Below are positions 1 through 11,300 of a stretch of 55,542 nt of DNA, one piece after another. The stretch spans positions 97,787 through 153,328 of the forward strand of contig NW_014577634.1 in the NCBI RefSeq assembly GCF_000485595.1, in the 5' to 3' direction. Both the position numbers and the translations under genes were made by a program. Every line of letters starts with the position of its first letter. Position 1 is the first letter of the stretch. Source of the stretch: Priapulus caudatus (Eukaryota > Priapulida > Priapulimorpha > Priapulimorphida > Priapulidae). Below the pieces are notes generated by a model. The model was not told the DNA's origin and did no database searches. It saw only the letters and a list, made by a program, of their open reading frames with translations.

Positions 1-2311
1 ACACATGTGCTCCTGAACCAACAGCCCTCAGACGCTAACATCCTTCCTGGCGTCATAAACTTGCTGCCCCAGCCACCTTCTGCTCCCCCTTCAAGACTCG
101 GTGTGATGCCGACATCCACCAAACAAAGAGTTTCTTTGGGACTTTCTGTTGAACAGAACTTCACCGCAACCAACCCCAGCCAACCTCGAAAAGTTGCATC
201 TATGTCCTAGCTGCGCGGCAACTTCTCCAATCTGTTGTCTGGCCCTAACCGTCTACCTAGCTGAGTGCCCATCACAGTCGCTCACATTCGTAAATCCTGA
301 AAGCACTTACTGGAAGCTCACACACAACCACCGTCGGTGTTTTTGACGGGATATGGGGCGTCCAGGCCATCCGACAAGCAAGCTGAATAGAGGCGACGGC
401 CAGCAACAAACACTTCCAGAACATCATACCCGGTGAGACACCTGACTACTACTTACAACCGCAGGCGCCCACTTCTTTTGCTAACATCAACACCAAGATA
501 CAAGTCTCCAATCCAAGCTCTATGCATAACCATCGTTGATGCGCTCTGGAATACCGTGCTCAAGCCACGCAGAGGCAGTTGCCCGACCCCTGATTGTCTC
601 AACCGCGTTAAGACTCTTAGCAGAATGTTCCTGAGGCCAGCATACCGTTCCTGCTTCTTCGTTGGACAGACATATCACCAAGAACCATATCTGTCAGAAC
701 TCAGCATATCATCCACGCAACAACCCGAACACACACGAAGAGGCGAAACCCAGCCGGAGAATGCATTCATCCTTGCGCTCGTATGGAGCAGACAAACTTG
801 CAAACGTTGATGAATATCCCGGCTAACTTGCCATAACAAGCCGTCGCAGATAGCCCGCAGCTTGAGAGTCTTGATTTCCAACTCCGCGAAAGCTTACCCC
901 ACAAGTGCGGCAGCAAACGCGAGCATCATACCGGATATATCTAACTGTTCAAGAATGGATGGGCATACCAGCCTGCCTCCTACCTGTAATGGGGAATGGC
1001 CGCATCTCACGCCCACGGCACAGTCTAGCCACCTGTGGCGAATGGACATCCTCTGCTTGCAACCCTACGCCCCCGACAAGCACCCCGTTCTTCTCCACCC
1101 TGGTGCTCCTCTGATGGATGCCACAGACCCCCCACGGATTCATGCAGGCACCATGCACATGCAGCGCAAGAACGGCACTACGTCGTGGAACATGACGTGG
1201 CAGCTGCAATCACAGAACGGACACAGCGAGGTTAGTGGCATGCGCACCCATTTAGTCAACGTACTACTCGCTGATGCCCTCCCACTTTGTCATTCCTCAG
1301 ACAGCTCTCAGCGACCGCATCAGCAACTGTTCAGTGGCTCGACTCCTCACCACGCCCTCCTACCCACTACCAGACAGAGTCTTTGCAACGAATGGTGAAC
1401 GTACCCCATTCCCTTGAACTCGACGTACTCCATCAGCTCGCAGCGTTTCTCCAAATCATCCATCTGATTGTATAATACCAACTCTGCAAGTAAATTTTTA
1501 TGACTGCTGGGCAATACTTAAGAATCAAAGGGGTAAGACTGTCCCTGCAGCATTGAAAATGCTGAATCATTTTCCTCACACAGATAGAGACGGAGCGTCT
1601 AGTTCCCGCTGTCCCTTTCATTCGAATGAAATGTTGTAAAGACCACTTGTTGGATGTACTGCTATCCCACAGGCTTGCCGGTCCTGCTCGACTTGAAGTA
1701 TGTTCAACTGGCAGTCCTGTGAATGATCTGGCTCAACTGCTTCACCCACTCCTCCTCCTGCTACGTCGTGCAGCTGTTTTGTCAAGGAAAAGGCCTTGTA
1801 CAGGTGTCCCTGCCAGTGTTTTGTCACACTATCCCACTGTCGCCTGGCTGCATCTATCAACACCTTATACGCCGGCTGCGAATCGCAGGATAAGCACGTA
1901 CGCGTGGGATAAAGGCATGTCCAACATTCATATCATGTAGCTGGCATTCTTACGCAACGACTGTAACTCGACCCTTCAAAAAGTATGCAAAAATGGCGGC
2001 CATCTTGGATAGGTACGTGCATCACTTGAAACCTCAACAAAAAACCCAAGCTAACCTTGGGCATTAAAACACATAAAGGCCATTTTACTTCCCCATGTTC
2101 GAGCTCGACCCCTGGAAGCAGAGTCTATGGGGAAATACCTAAATGCGGCAAATTTTTGGACCGCCATCTGGATTCTGGAAAACGCCCCACAAGGGGATTT
2201 CCGGGACTTTTAGTACTGTTTATTCTACCATTTATCTTGACCTATCCTGAAAAATTTAAGCTTTTTTGAAAAATGTCCGGTTTTAGCGCTAAAAATCTTG
2301 GACTATAATGG
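1..2311. other. Gene-poor stretch, no supported gene
   Basis: The stretch is C-rich on the + strand up to about 1.4 kb. It holds overlapping open frames on both strands (for example 433-810, 862-1398 and 949-1209 on the minus strand). None has a recognisable domain, splice-site support or a frame that stays open beyond chance length. The texture suggests an old, decayed repeat, but I could not match it to a named family. Confidence 0.4.
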
Positions 2312-3650
2312 ACTAGTCCACGTCTCTGAAATCTCAACTTGCTCAACGTCTGACGGACTAACCAATCGTGAAGTACCGGATCAGAACGGATGAAGAGATT
2401 CTTCTTGCCCTCATGCTTCCGCCAGATACTCTAATTCCTCCGGTCGTCTACCGTAACCTAGCATAATTGTTATTCATTCTTCGTGTCCTCCCATGAGAAC
2501 TATCTACTACACTCGAGCCTACACATCTGCGACAACGCCCTGGACGCATGTCACGTTTTACGTCCCTGTAATCACGGTAAACTGAAACTGTCATCCATTT
2601 CTGCTGGCATGAACAGTAAAACGCATCCTCTCTAGACTTCTCGTACTTGTATTACTTATTTCACAGTACTACTTTCTAATAGTAGCCTAACTATATCATA
2701 CTATATATTCATTTATATTATATTTACCTCCGCGCAACGGAGGTCATGTAATCGGTCTCGTGTGTGTGCTGTAATAGCCACCCACGCGATCGATAGCACC
2801 GTCGAGTCAGCCGAGTGGCGAGGTCAGCCCAGCCCACGCAGTGACCGGCGATGTCCAGCAGCAGGCGAGTCAGTCAGCAGCCGCCCACCACGGCACGAGT
2901 AATGTTACCAGAGCGCTAATAATGACAAATTTGTCATTATACCCTCTGATGTTACATCTCGGAAGGTATGGTACCCTCTCCGTGAGTGCCCCTCTGTCTA
3001 GTTGTGGTGTGTGTGTGTTTTGTGTGTTGTGGCGTGCGTGCGTGCGTGCGTAGCGTGCGTGCGTGGTGCGTGCGCGTGCGCGTGCGTGCGTCTTCGTGCT
3101 TGTTGTTTTTCGTTTATTCTTTCGGGTATTTTTTATGAACACTAAAGGCCCGCCGCATACGTGCGAATTTGGCGGGGGCCACAGCGGCGCTGCATTCAAG
3201 TCAGCGCATGCTGCATTGGCTTGGGTTGTGCATACGTGGGGCACAGCATAGGCCTCGACCGCGACGGTGCAATTTCCGGCGCGGCGCCAGCGCACCATTC
3301 GAACGTAAACCACCCGTACCCTGCTGAAATTTGGCGCAGCGTCGTTGGCCTATAATATATATATCGTCATTTCGTTTTCAATCTAGAGGCAATAATATAT
3401 ATATATATGTAATTCATTTATTTTTTTAATACGTGTTATTGTCCATCAAAACAATTTCTCTTATAACCGGGGGATATTTTGAAATGCCATATATGCTATC
3501 AAGCACTTACCAGCTAGTAGTTGTAAATTCATTATCATTGGCTTTAATTTAGAATGTCTTGTAAATGTCAGACTCACCTGTTTGAACGGCGGTGATAGCT
3601 AGCGTACGTTAATTATGCCGGCCTGTGCTATATATAGATAGTGCTATATG
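2312..3650. repeat. Duplicated block X, copy 1
   Basis: This 1.3-kb block matches 12988-14232 in the same orientation, from 'agtccacgtctctgaaat' through the conserved 'tacctccgcgcaacggaggt' hairpin, a (GTGC)n tract, several 'gaatttggcg' motifs and the 'aatctagaggcaataatat' tail. The copies differ by many small insertions and deletions, especially in the GC-rich middle. No protein frame is conserved between them, so it reads as a dispersed or segmentally duplicated repeat rather than a gene. Confidence 0.75.
3001..3095. repeat. GT/GTGC-rich microsatellite
   Basis: Alternating purine-pyrimidine tract of GTGT and GCGTGC units inside block X. The second copy of the block has the equivalent tract near 13630-13680. 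It accounts for the long Arg/Ala/Cys frames seen on both strands here. Confidence 0.85.
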
Positions 3651-3654
3651 ATAA

Positions 3655-3700
3655 TATCAGGAGTAGATAATAGAAGATCTTCTATTATCTACTCCTGATA
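3655..3700. repeat. Perfect 46-bp palindrome
   Basis: The left arm (3655-3677) and right arm (3678-3700) are exact reverse complements with no loop, centred on AGATCT. It sits exactly at the junction of duplicated blocks X and Y. Block X' has only a diverged version (about 13363-13402). Confidence 0.85.
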
Positions 3701-4757
3701 ATATGTAGCCGGGGATCAATATAGTTGTGGCTCGCGCACCGTTAGCTTTGTTATCTCGCGCAGTTCACTTGGAGCGTTTCAATAAAATATAATGCTAAAT
3801 AAATACGAAATCTATTTACTACCAAAGTCTTAATGTTTCTATACTCTCTTTCGCCTATTATTGCCAACAATTTCCTACAAATGCCGTCCAAATGCTCATC
3901 TCCAACAAACGCTGGCTGCATGCCGCCATGGCCATGGCCATGGCATTTGCAGGAAATTGTCGGCAATGATAGGCGAAAGAGAGTATAGAAACATTAAGAC
4001 TTTGGTAGTAAATAGATATCGTAATTATTTAGCATTATATTTTATTGAAACGCTCCAAGTGCCTGTGGTGCAGTTGCCTTGGATAGACATTTGTTCGTCT
4101 GCGAACAACTGCTCACCTGAGAGCGGGCATCCTAGCCGGATTTGCTGATGGAACGGGAAATGGAACGATCGAGTGCCGTGTCGCAGCGTTTTAATGTACT
4201 AGGTCAACACACGCCGCCAACACTGTCGGCAGTAGGAAAGCGTATGACGCGTTTAGGACAAGTTTGCAGCCTTGTCGCGGCTCTGTGTTGCAGTTGTGAT
4301 CTGTTTTACGTCGAAATGGCAGACGCTTGATGTGTACAGCCTCCTACACAGCTCGATTTTGCGCGGATGCAATTTCCGTAGTGGATATTCTGTTACTGTG
4401 CTTGCTGGCTGCACAGTAAAGAATGAGAATGGTGGATGCGGTGCGGCAGGGAATTATTTCGTGTCCTGAGTCCGCCAGCATTGTACCGTTGTCATGATAG
4501 CATACTCTTATTCATGAACATGTAAGATTGAGTGAGCCAGAGATGTGGAGTGACGGTGCCGGATACCGCATCGGATTAGCTTCAGCCAGTGGCAGTCGGA
4601 TCATTGCCAGCTGATACTTGTTGCTGTCCCCAGTCATTACGGGAATAACTAGCTATCACTTGCAAATTGCCTCCAAGCTCCGCGAAAGTTAATGAAAATG
4701 GATGTTGCTATATATAATGGTTTTACTCTTCGAAATCACTATGTGTGCGTTTGGGGC
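3701..4757. repeat. Duplicated block Y, copy 1
   Basis: Matches 16371-17298 in the same orientation, starting 'atatgtagccggggatcaat'. The second copy lacks about 130 bp just after the right arm of the embedded foldback element. Apparent frames in it (for example 3861-4148) run through the foldback arms and are not genes. Confidence 0.8.
3766..4067. mobile_element. Foldback MITE family A, copy 1
   Basis: Long inverted arms of roughly 130-140 bp begin 'cacttggagcgtttcaataa' and end with the reverse complement 'cgctccaagtgcctgtg'. They enclose a short GC-rich centre with repeated 'atggcc'. Other copies or halves lie at 10738-10816, 16436-16718, 17311-17640 and as the outer arms of 47410-50364. 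There is no coding capacity, so movement would need a transposase from elsewhere. Confidence 0.8.
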
Positions 4758-5200
4758 ATGTGCGTTTTTAGAGAAGGACGATTGCACTTTGTCTGCATCT
4801 TTTTCTGCTATCTCATGTCTGAGTGCGTGTGTGCGTATAGACACGATGTTATAACTACTGTGTGTAAATATCAGATGAACTTGGTGACGAGTATAGCAGA
4901 GCTCGCAGGCTGCAGACAATCGATGGAATAGCTAAATTCTTGCTATCATTTTCTATTGACAAAATTAATCTTCTGGGTCAATGTCGTTTTCGGGCATATA
5001 GACAAGTGTGTATGCGTACAACTAAAATTACAACGCGTGAGAGATATGGAGAGGAGGAGGGAAAGAGGAAATGAGGGGGAGGGAGGGAGGAAGAGAGGGC
5101 GAGAACGAGAAAGCGAGAGAGATTGGAGGTGGGAGAGAAGTCTGCAATGCAAGATATCTCAATGAATAACTTAAATTTGTTTAAACCAATAATAATAATA
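4758..5200. other. Intergenic, with GA-rich tract
   Basis: No gene seen. Positions 5037-5135 are a nearly pure purine tract (GAGAGG/GGGAGG) on the + strand. It explains the Arg/Glu-rich and Ser/Leu/Pro-rich frames read across it. Confidence 0.6.
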
Positions 5201-5549
5201 TGTGACCCGTGATAGCCAAATGAGTCGGAAGTCGCACAGTAGCATTCTACAGTACAATAGATTTAAAAAAAATCAAGGTCTTTAAAAGGTCTTAATTCAA
5301 TTAAAACGTGCTTAAATTGAATGATTTATAAGAAGTGTCAGCTAATAATATCAGTGAATGATATTAGTTTTCAGCCCTTATTTTAGACAATTCTCAGGAA
5401 ATTTTATTCGCATGATATCTCGATTTATAATGGTCATAAAATATCTATATAACAATAGAAAGCTATGAATGTCAGGTATCTGAATATGTATTCAACCTAA
5501 AATGTCAAAATTGCCCCAAGTGACTCATTTCGCTATTACACCGGTCACA
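5201..5549. mobile_element. MITE with mariner-like TA flanks
   Basis: Imperfect terminal inverted repeats of about 27 bp: the left end begins 'tgtgacccgtgatagc' and the right end finishes 'gctattacaccggtcaca'. Both sides are flanked by TA, as expected for Tc1/mariner-type insertion. The interior is AT-rich with no open frame. Confidence 0.6.
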
Positions 5550-7389
5550 TATATATCAACTCTTCTAATCGTTACTAACTGCTACCAACCGATTACGTCC
5601 AGGGAAAATGTGGTTGAGGTGCATTGGCATTTTGTGTATCAGGTGATTTTTATGAGATTAGTAGTGAGACACTGATAACAATTTCAACGTAACTTTTCAA
5701 CCGTGCCTTCTTGTGCAAATACTGTTTTAAATCCTGGTACAGTGCTCTTTGTAAAAAGTATGCCAGGGCGCATTTAGACTGGCGCCGAGCAGTCATCGTG
5801 ATCTAACTTTACAGGTATCAATTTTTTTTATCGCATTTGAAATCCCGTCTCTAATCACGCATTGACGTAGCGTGGCAAACAGTTTTATGTTTCGGTTCCT
5901 GATGATTCTCACGTAGGCACGAAGCATTTATCTTTGTTCTTAAACGATAGCTTCTGATGTATCGTGATATAGCGCACAGTGTTTATAGTCGTGTGTGAGC
6001 TTGACAGATGTCTAGCGGAACACCTGAGAGTTATCACTGACTCACCTACATTTGTTACTATAGGACGACTCCGCGCGTGTCCTACGACCACCAATGTCAT
6101 CCTCACGACTAGTCGCTTAAACTTTGTCAATGCAAAACGTGTGAAAATTCTTACGCACGGAACTTGTGTTGGTGTGGGTGTGTGTGTGTGTGTCTATGAG
6201 AATATGCCAGGTTGCGACGTCTGCGCGGAGCTGGACCGCGGTTGTGGCGCGCCACTAATGGCTGCCACACTTGGTTTGAGTTTGCCGCCGATCTACTGTG
6301 TCGCCTGCAACATAGTGACGGCGCTGGATCATGTCACGCGAACACTCCACCGTGGAACGGGCATTGTGCTGAATATGCTGAGACAAGCGGGCCTGTGTGC
6401 TAGCAGCCACCAGCGCCCCAGCAGACGGCTGAGTAAACGCGGTATGCAAAATTCAATCGGAAAAAATATATTTATATTTATATTTATACATTTTTTACTA
6501 TTTTTTATTTATATATATATATATTTAAATTTTATAGGTGATTACGGAGAAGTGAATGTGATCTCATTGGCAGGTGTTTACATAATATAAAGACGTGTAA
6601 TTGCTTTGAGTATTTGCATTGAGTAATTGTAGACGATAGCATACACATATATATGTGTCTAGACATATTTGTACATGTGTTTGTGGCGATAGGAATCGAT
6701 TTGTTTCGTTTTGTCCCATAAGATGTGTACGATAATAAAGATTTCATTTTCTGAGCGCCTCACTATAACCATGAGAACACATTTTTCTGAGTCACATTTT
6801 CCATGACTAAGGTTGAACGGAAGCGTCGCCGTAAGCATATGATTTGTCCACAGGCAGTCAGTAAATCCTGAATTTACATTTACGAGTGCAGTGCACGAGT
6901 GAATATCCCGGAAGTGAGGCAGCGGCCGTGGTAGCAGTTATTCATTCATATATAATAGGTTTCATCATGAATACTGACTGCCTTCAGCCTTACCGGCTAT
7001 GTCGGCTGTGAAAGAAGTCTTCTATTCTTGGGACCAAATGACCTCAAGGCAAATTGTACATTAAGGGTCCAAATATATTCCCATTCCCATATATCAAGAT
7101 GATGATCCAGAGAGACGGGGTACAAGATGGGTTGCGCAAAAGATGCGTTGTTCCCGACCGCCAAAAGCGGTTAAACCGCGCACTTCGCGGGGACTGGCGG
7201 CACACGCGACCCGCCGGGTGTGTTGTATGTAGCATTTCGCCGCTTGCCGCCTATAACGAATCTCGGCGCGCCGAAGGGAGGGCGGAGCGGCGGCTGAATC
7301 CGTATACGGGTGAAGCGTAAGATCGCGCAGTTTTCGTCACACGTACACGAGGCTCGTCCTACGGCGGGCATTTGCTGCTGCTGGCTTGC
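5550..7389. other. Repeat-rich intergenic stretch, no gene
   Basis: Contains a (GT)n tract at 6170-6200, an AT-rich tract at 6460-6530 and a GC-rich patch at 7140-7320. A 203-residue open frame (5979-6590) crosses these simple repeats, has no recognisable domain and is not called as a gene. Confidence 0.5.
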
Positions 7390-7689
7390 GCTGAGAGGGT
7401 CTATGTCCCCCGGGGTACTGCCGGAACGTACCCTGGGTACGCCGGTTACGGTACTCCGAAACGTACCGCTGGCACTATCTAATATGCCGGACCGCGTACC
7501 TCGCCTACTCCACTAACGAGTCTAGGGAGTCGGCCTACGCCTACTCCCTAACCGAACCCTAACCCTAATCCTAACCCTAACGCCAATCCTAACCTAACAT
7601 ATCAAATAGTGACCAGAGTACGTTCGGTATACCGACCGTACCCAGGGTACGTTCCGGCAGTACCCTTGGGGGACATAGACCTTATGAGC
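7390..7689. mobile_element. Foldback MITE family C, copy 1 (telomere-like loop)
   Basis: Terminal inverted repeats read 'ggtctatgtccccc' then 'ggtactgccggaacgtaccc' on the left and the reverse complement on the right, ending 'acatagaccttatgagc'. The interior carries a degenerate CCCTAA-type tract at about 7545-7600. Copies 2 and 3 are at 46112-46442 and 51380-51580. Confidence 0.75.
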
Positions 7690-8205
7690 GCTGCTTGCTT
7701 GTTGCGGCGTGGCCGGCAGTGGCGAGTATTTGTTGCTGCGGCTGCTTTGCCAGCAGTATCTACAGATTAGCTACGTGTAAAAACTGGCACGGCCACGCCA
7801 CCACGTGCTCGCAGTATTCGCCGGCCAGCGAAATTTTGTTTCCCAAACGGTATAACATAGCAAAGAATATAGCGCCTTCTCATTGGTTGCTTCGATTTTC
7901 TTTGCCTTTGACAAGAGAACAAACGCCCATTTGTAAATGTTTGTTTGGATTTGTGACCGCTAGATAAGTACGTTTTCTGATGTATTTTCCATGAAAACAT
8001 ATCTTTTCCTCATTAATATAACATATAATATCACTATAATTGCAATTCTTTCTGCAATGTCTTATTTTCATCTCAATCTTAAGTTATGAGAGGGTCTGGC
8101 TCTCGTAATATTACATACATACGTATGTACACGCCAACTCATAGTGCTTCGTCGCAGGATCGAGGAAGGAGCGAAAGGGTCTACGACAGCACTACTAGAG
8201 CACGA
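7690..8205. other. Intergenic, nothing recognised
   Basis: AT-rich sequence between two foldback elements. Short frames on both strands show no domain or splice support. Confidence 0.4.
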
Positions 8206-8642
8206 AGGCGTTGTCGTAACAGGTACTACAGATGTGTACCCGATGTAGTTTTAGGTTGTTTAGTATTATGTTTATATTTTTATATGAGGTATGTTTAGGG
8301 TTAGGTTAGGTTAGAGTTAGGGTTAGGGTTAGTATTAGGGTTAGGGTACACTTCTGTAGTACAAGTCTGGTACACTTTGTGTATACATATATGTACCTCG
8401 GGTACACATCTGGGTTCAAGGATAGAGAACATGGGTCCCAATAAAACCAATGTCATTTACATCAATATAAATATAATATTACATCAATATAATAGGTTAG
8501 GGTGATGGTTAGGGTTAGGATTGGGGTTAGGGTTAGGGTTATAATTAGGGTTAGGGTTAGGTTTAGGCACATTGCTTTTATTGGGACCCATGTTCTCTAT
8601 CCTTGGGCCCATATCTGTAGTACCTGTTACGACAACGACCCC
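8206..8642. mobile_element. Foldback MITE family E, split by a family B insertion
   Basis: The left arm (about 8206-8243, 'aaggcgttgtcgtaacaggt' then 'actacagatgtgtacccg') is matched in reverse by 'cgggtacacatctg' at 8398-8411. It resumes at 8612-8642 ('atctgtagtacctgttacga'). The interruption is family B copy 1. A TTAGGG-like tract (8296-8346) lies in the loop. A right-end remnant of the family without the insertion occurs at 49452-49503. Confidence 0.7.
8415..8607. mobile_element. Foldback MITE family B, copy 1 (telomere-like loop)
   Basis: Inverted ends are 'caaggatagagaacatgggt' followed by 'cccaataaaaccaatg' on the left, and the reverse complement on the right ending 'atccttg'. The interior has an imperfect TTAGGG array (about 8495-8566). 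It is inserted in the right arm of family E, with 'atctg' on both sides. Further copies are at 10893-11024 (left part only) and 47648-47873. Confidence 0.75.
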
Positions 8643-8727
8643 TTCAGCACTACTAGAGCTACGACGGTACTATAGTACTAGGGCTATACGTACTCGTACT
8701 CGTTGACGCTAGTAGTAGTATTACTAG

Positions 8728-9215
8728 TGTAACGTCTATTTTACATATGTTGTAACAGATGTCACATTGGATTATAATCGTAGATAGGGTAGGTTGTACG
8801 GAGAGAAGGGTTGGGCGTTTCGCTTAGAGATGAGAATAGTTAGGCTGGGGGAAACTTCAGACTAGCGGGCGTGTTATTACAGATGTGGCATCTGTACATT
8901 TCCCGCGTAAAGGTTTGAATAAGAGAGATTGGGGTGTGTGATTGGTTAGAGTAAAGAGTAGAACTGGACAGTGATTGGATAAGAGAGTGACATATAAGGG
9001 ACGGGGGAGCATTTGAACGGGACGGAAGGTTCTTGTTTGTGAGGGAGATCGGACGGGTAGTGGCGAGCACGCGTCTGCGTGCCTCTGTGCGAGCGTATGT
9101 GGTTTGAGAAATAATATACTATTTTGCCTGAACACTACTGCTTGGAGTTTAGAGTTTCATTATTCATCGCTACAACAGATCTATCATTTAAGCGGGTAAG
9201 TCATTCGTCGTTACA
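8728..9215. mobile_element. Solo LTR candidate
   Basis: A 488-bp unit starts TGTAACG and ends CGTTACA, the TG...CA inverted tips of a retrotransposon LTR. It is flanked by CTAG on both sides. Inside is 'gtgacatataaggga', a plausible TATA region, and AT-rich sequence further on that could hold a polyadenylation signal. No gag-pol remains next to it, so it would be a solo LTR. It lies in a (TAG)n-rich tract, so the 4-bp flank could be coincidence. Confidence 0.5.
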
Positions 9216-10236
9216 CTAGTACGGTAGTAGTCGTAGTAGTAGCCTAGTGTTTAACCCTGAGGTCAGCCGAAACGTAAACTAATCGGACCACGGCACGAAC
9301 ATAAACAGAAATTCGGCAGCTATAAGTTAACTATAACTTAGCCCGACCAGGCTGTGCGACGGAGTGTCTATACACACGGAGTATTCTAACCCTAGCAAGA
9401 CCGTTTCTCACTACTTTAACCTCACTTACAGAAAGTTCGGGAAAGTTTTTGGTAGATAATTGGGGATTTTGGCTACAAGTCATGGAGGCTGACATCTTGC
9501 CAAACTCCAGCCAATCAAAAGGCGCCTAAATCCTTCCTCCGTTTGGGGAAAAAACATTTCGCCGCCGGCGACGCCAGCGTAGGTGGTCGCACGACGTGTC
9601 GTTGCCACGGGCAGCGCGGGGTCGGGAGGTTGCTGAAAATATGGCACGTATGCAGCCAGGCGCCGTAACGGCGGCATCGCATTTCCAGATAGCATGTAGG
9701 CCGCGCCCCCCCACGTGGAGCGCCGTACGACACTTCGTAAAAAGCTATGTGATAGACGAAACTCTATACTCGGCAGTAGTGCCAGTCATCGCGTAGCGGC
9801 CAACGAGCGAGCGCGTCATCGCTGATTGACAGCATTTCTTGAGTTTCTTGTAGGAGTCACTACGTCTTAGCCATGAGGCGCGCCACCCCAAAAAAAGTTT
9901 AGGGGCCGTTTGGAGATGGCCTACTGCTGTCCATCGCGAAATTTCGGTTGGATTGCGCCCAGTTTTCGCGTAGGGCGTTTTCAGACCCCTGTCTCAGATA
10001 TCTGTCTAAAGTGGACAAAAAGGGGGCGGCGTATTCGCGTTGGGGCGCGGCTTCGCCGCGAGATGTGCGCTGCGCGCAAAAACCGGGGCCGCAAGTCCGT
10101 CCAGATGAGACGGGATACTAGAGAAGCGTTGCGCGAAAGGAGATGTTGATCCCAATTGCGCTGAAAGCGCAGATCTTTCGCGCAGTTCCGCGCAAGGCGC
10201 ACGCGACGCGGGAACGTCCTACGACAGTATGCAGCG

Positions 10237-10298
10237 GCTGGCAGCTATGGATCCGTGCGCCGATGAATTGGCGGGCGCACGGATCCATAGCTGCCAGC
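10237..10298. repeat. 25-bp perfect hairpin with 12-nt loop
   Basis: Arms 10237-10261 and 10274-10298 are exact reverse complements containing GGATCC. The hairpin lies next to sequence (10340-10625) related to the interior of the foldback element at 49535-50192. Confidence 0.85.
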
Positions 10299-10339
10299 GA
10301 ACAGTCCGCAATTTTAGTGGGGGACACAGAGGGTAGACA

Positions 10340-10625
10340 TTTGGGACGTGAACAGTGTTGACTTGCTATAAAACTGTAACCGAGTAATCTGTTCGTAACC
10401 GAGCTGTGTGACGCGAAATCAGAGAAAGACTGTCGAAATTCTGACATTCGCGAACCTTGCCCAGTAATGCAAACGGCTGTCAGAATCACGAAACACCTAC
10501 CGGCGCTCTTCGCGCCCCAACGCTGCAACGTTTTTGCAACGTTCCAATGGCGAGGCTCGTACGGGAGTTGGAAAGCAGTGCGCCGCCTGCCCGCCGCCTA
10601 TAGCCATAGACTGGCACTTCTCGCA
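10340..10625. mobile_element. Partial copy of foldback family F
   Basis: Shares 'accgagctgtgtgacgcga', 'ggcgaggctcgtacgggagt' and neighbouring sequence with the interior of 49535-50192. The long terminal arms are absent, so it is a fragment. Confidence 0.6.
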
Positions 10626-10737
10626 CCTCTCGGCTTAGCTTAGTCACTCAATGGCTAATCGAGGTGGAGCGAGTCCTAGTCTATATATAGCCTTTGCACC
10701 TCGCAACCTTCTTGAAAGAGAGTAGGCCTATACTAGA

Positions 10738-10816
10738 AACATGAACAATTTCGTAGTAAATAGATTTCGTATTTAGTTTAGCATTATATTTTATTGAAAC
10801 GCTTCAAGTGCCTGTG
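10738..10816. mobile_element. Family A foldback, right-arm fragment
   Basis: Right-arm sequence only ('tagcattatattttattgaa' to 'caagtgcctgtg'), 79 bp. No partner arm is present upstream. Confidence 0.7.
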
Positions 10817-10892
10817 TCTAGTTAGCCTAGGGGTATTCTAACCCTAGCAAAGAGCGTTTCTTGCTAGTCGTATAGTAGTCTAGTAGTACTAG

Positions 10893-11024
10893 TGGTTCAA
10901 GGATAGAGAACATGGCTCCCAATATTATATGGGCCCCAATGTATGTATGGCCCAATAAACCAATGTCATTTACATCATATAAATATAATATTATATCAAT
11001 ATAATAGGTTAGGGTTATGGTTAG
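10893..11024. mobile_element. Family B foldback, left part
   Basis: Begins 'caaggatagagaacatgg' and continues to a telomere-like 'ggttagggttatggttaggg'. The right end is missing, and the foldback at 11035-11142 follows directly. Confidence 0.65.
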
Positions 11025-11034
11025 GGTTCGTCAT

Positions 11035-11142
11035 AGCTCTAGTACTATAGCCGCTTACATTAACTGCCGCTGGCAGACGACCGCTTCGACCGCCAGATAA
11101 CCGCCAGCGGCAGTTAATGTAAGTGGCTATAGTACTAGAGCT
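11035..11142. mobile_element. Short foldback element D with target duplication
   Basis: Arms of 39 bp (11035-11073 and 11104-11142) pair with one mismatch around a 30-nt GC-rich loop. The decamer GGTTCGTCAT occurs directly on both sides (11025-11034 and 11144-11153), as expected for a transposon target-site duplication. Confidence 0.7.
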
Positions 11143-11300
11143 AGGTTCGTCATTATTAGTAAGTTAGTTAATACTAGTAACAGAGTTAGTCATTATTACT
11201 ATTACTATTAGCTCCTGCGGTCCTGGTAGTTACTAGTACTAGTACTAGTAGTGCTGGTAACTTAGTAGTACTACTACTAGTAGTAGTAGTAGTAGTGCGG
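11130..11300. repeat. (TAG/CTA)n-rich trinucleotide tract
   Basis: Runs of 'tactagtagtagtag' type, related to the tracts at 8640-8727 and 9216-9245. Low-complexity sequence. Confidence 0.75.

Noticed and set aside
862-1398. 178-codon frame near the left end
   Set aside because: Overlaps equally long frames on both strands, and no recognisable motif or start context.
2870-3313. 147-codon minus-strand frame with Arg/Thr/His repeats
   Set aside because: Runs through the GTGC microsatellite, and the frame is not kept in the second copy of block X.
5979-6590. 203-codon open frame on the + strand
   Set aside because: It crosses a GT microsatellite and an AT-rich tract, has no domain or splice support, and its composition changes abruptly along its length.
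7545-8566. True chromosome end or telomere
   Set aside because: The TTAGGG-like arrays are short, imperfect, in both orientations and enclosed by inverted repeats, so they are interstitial.
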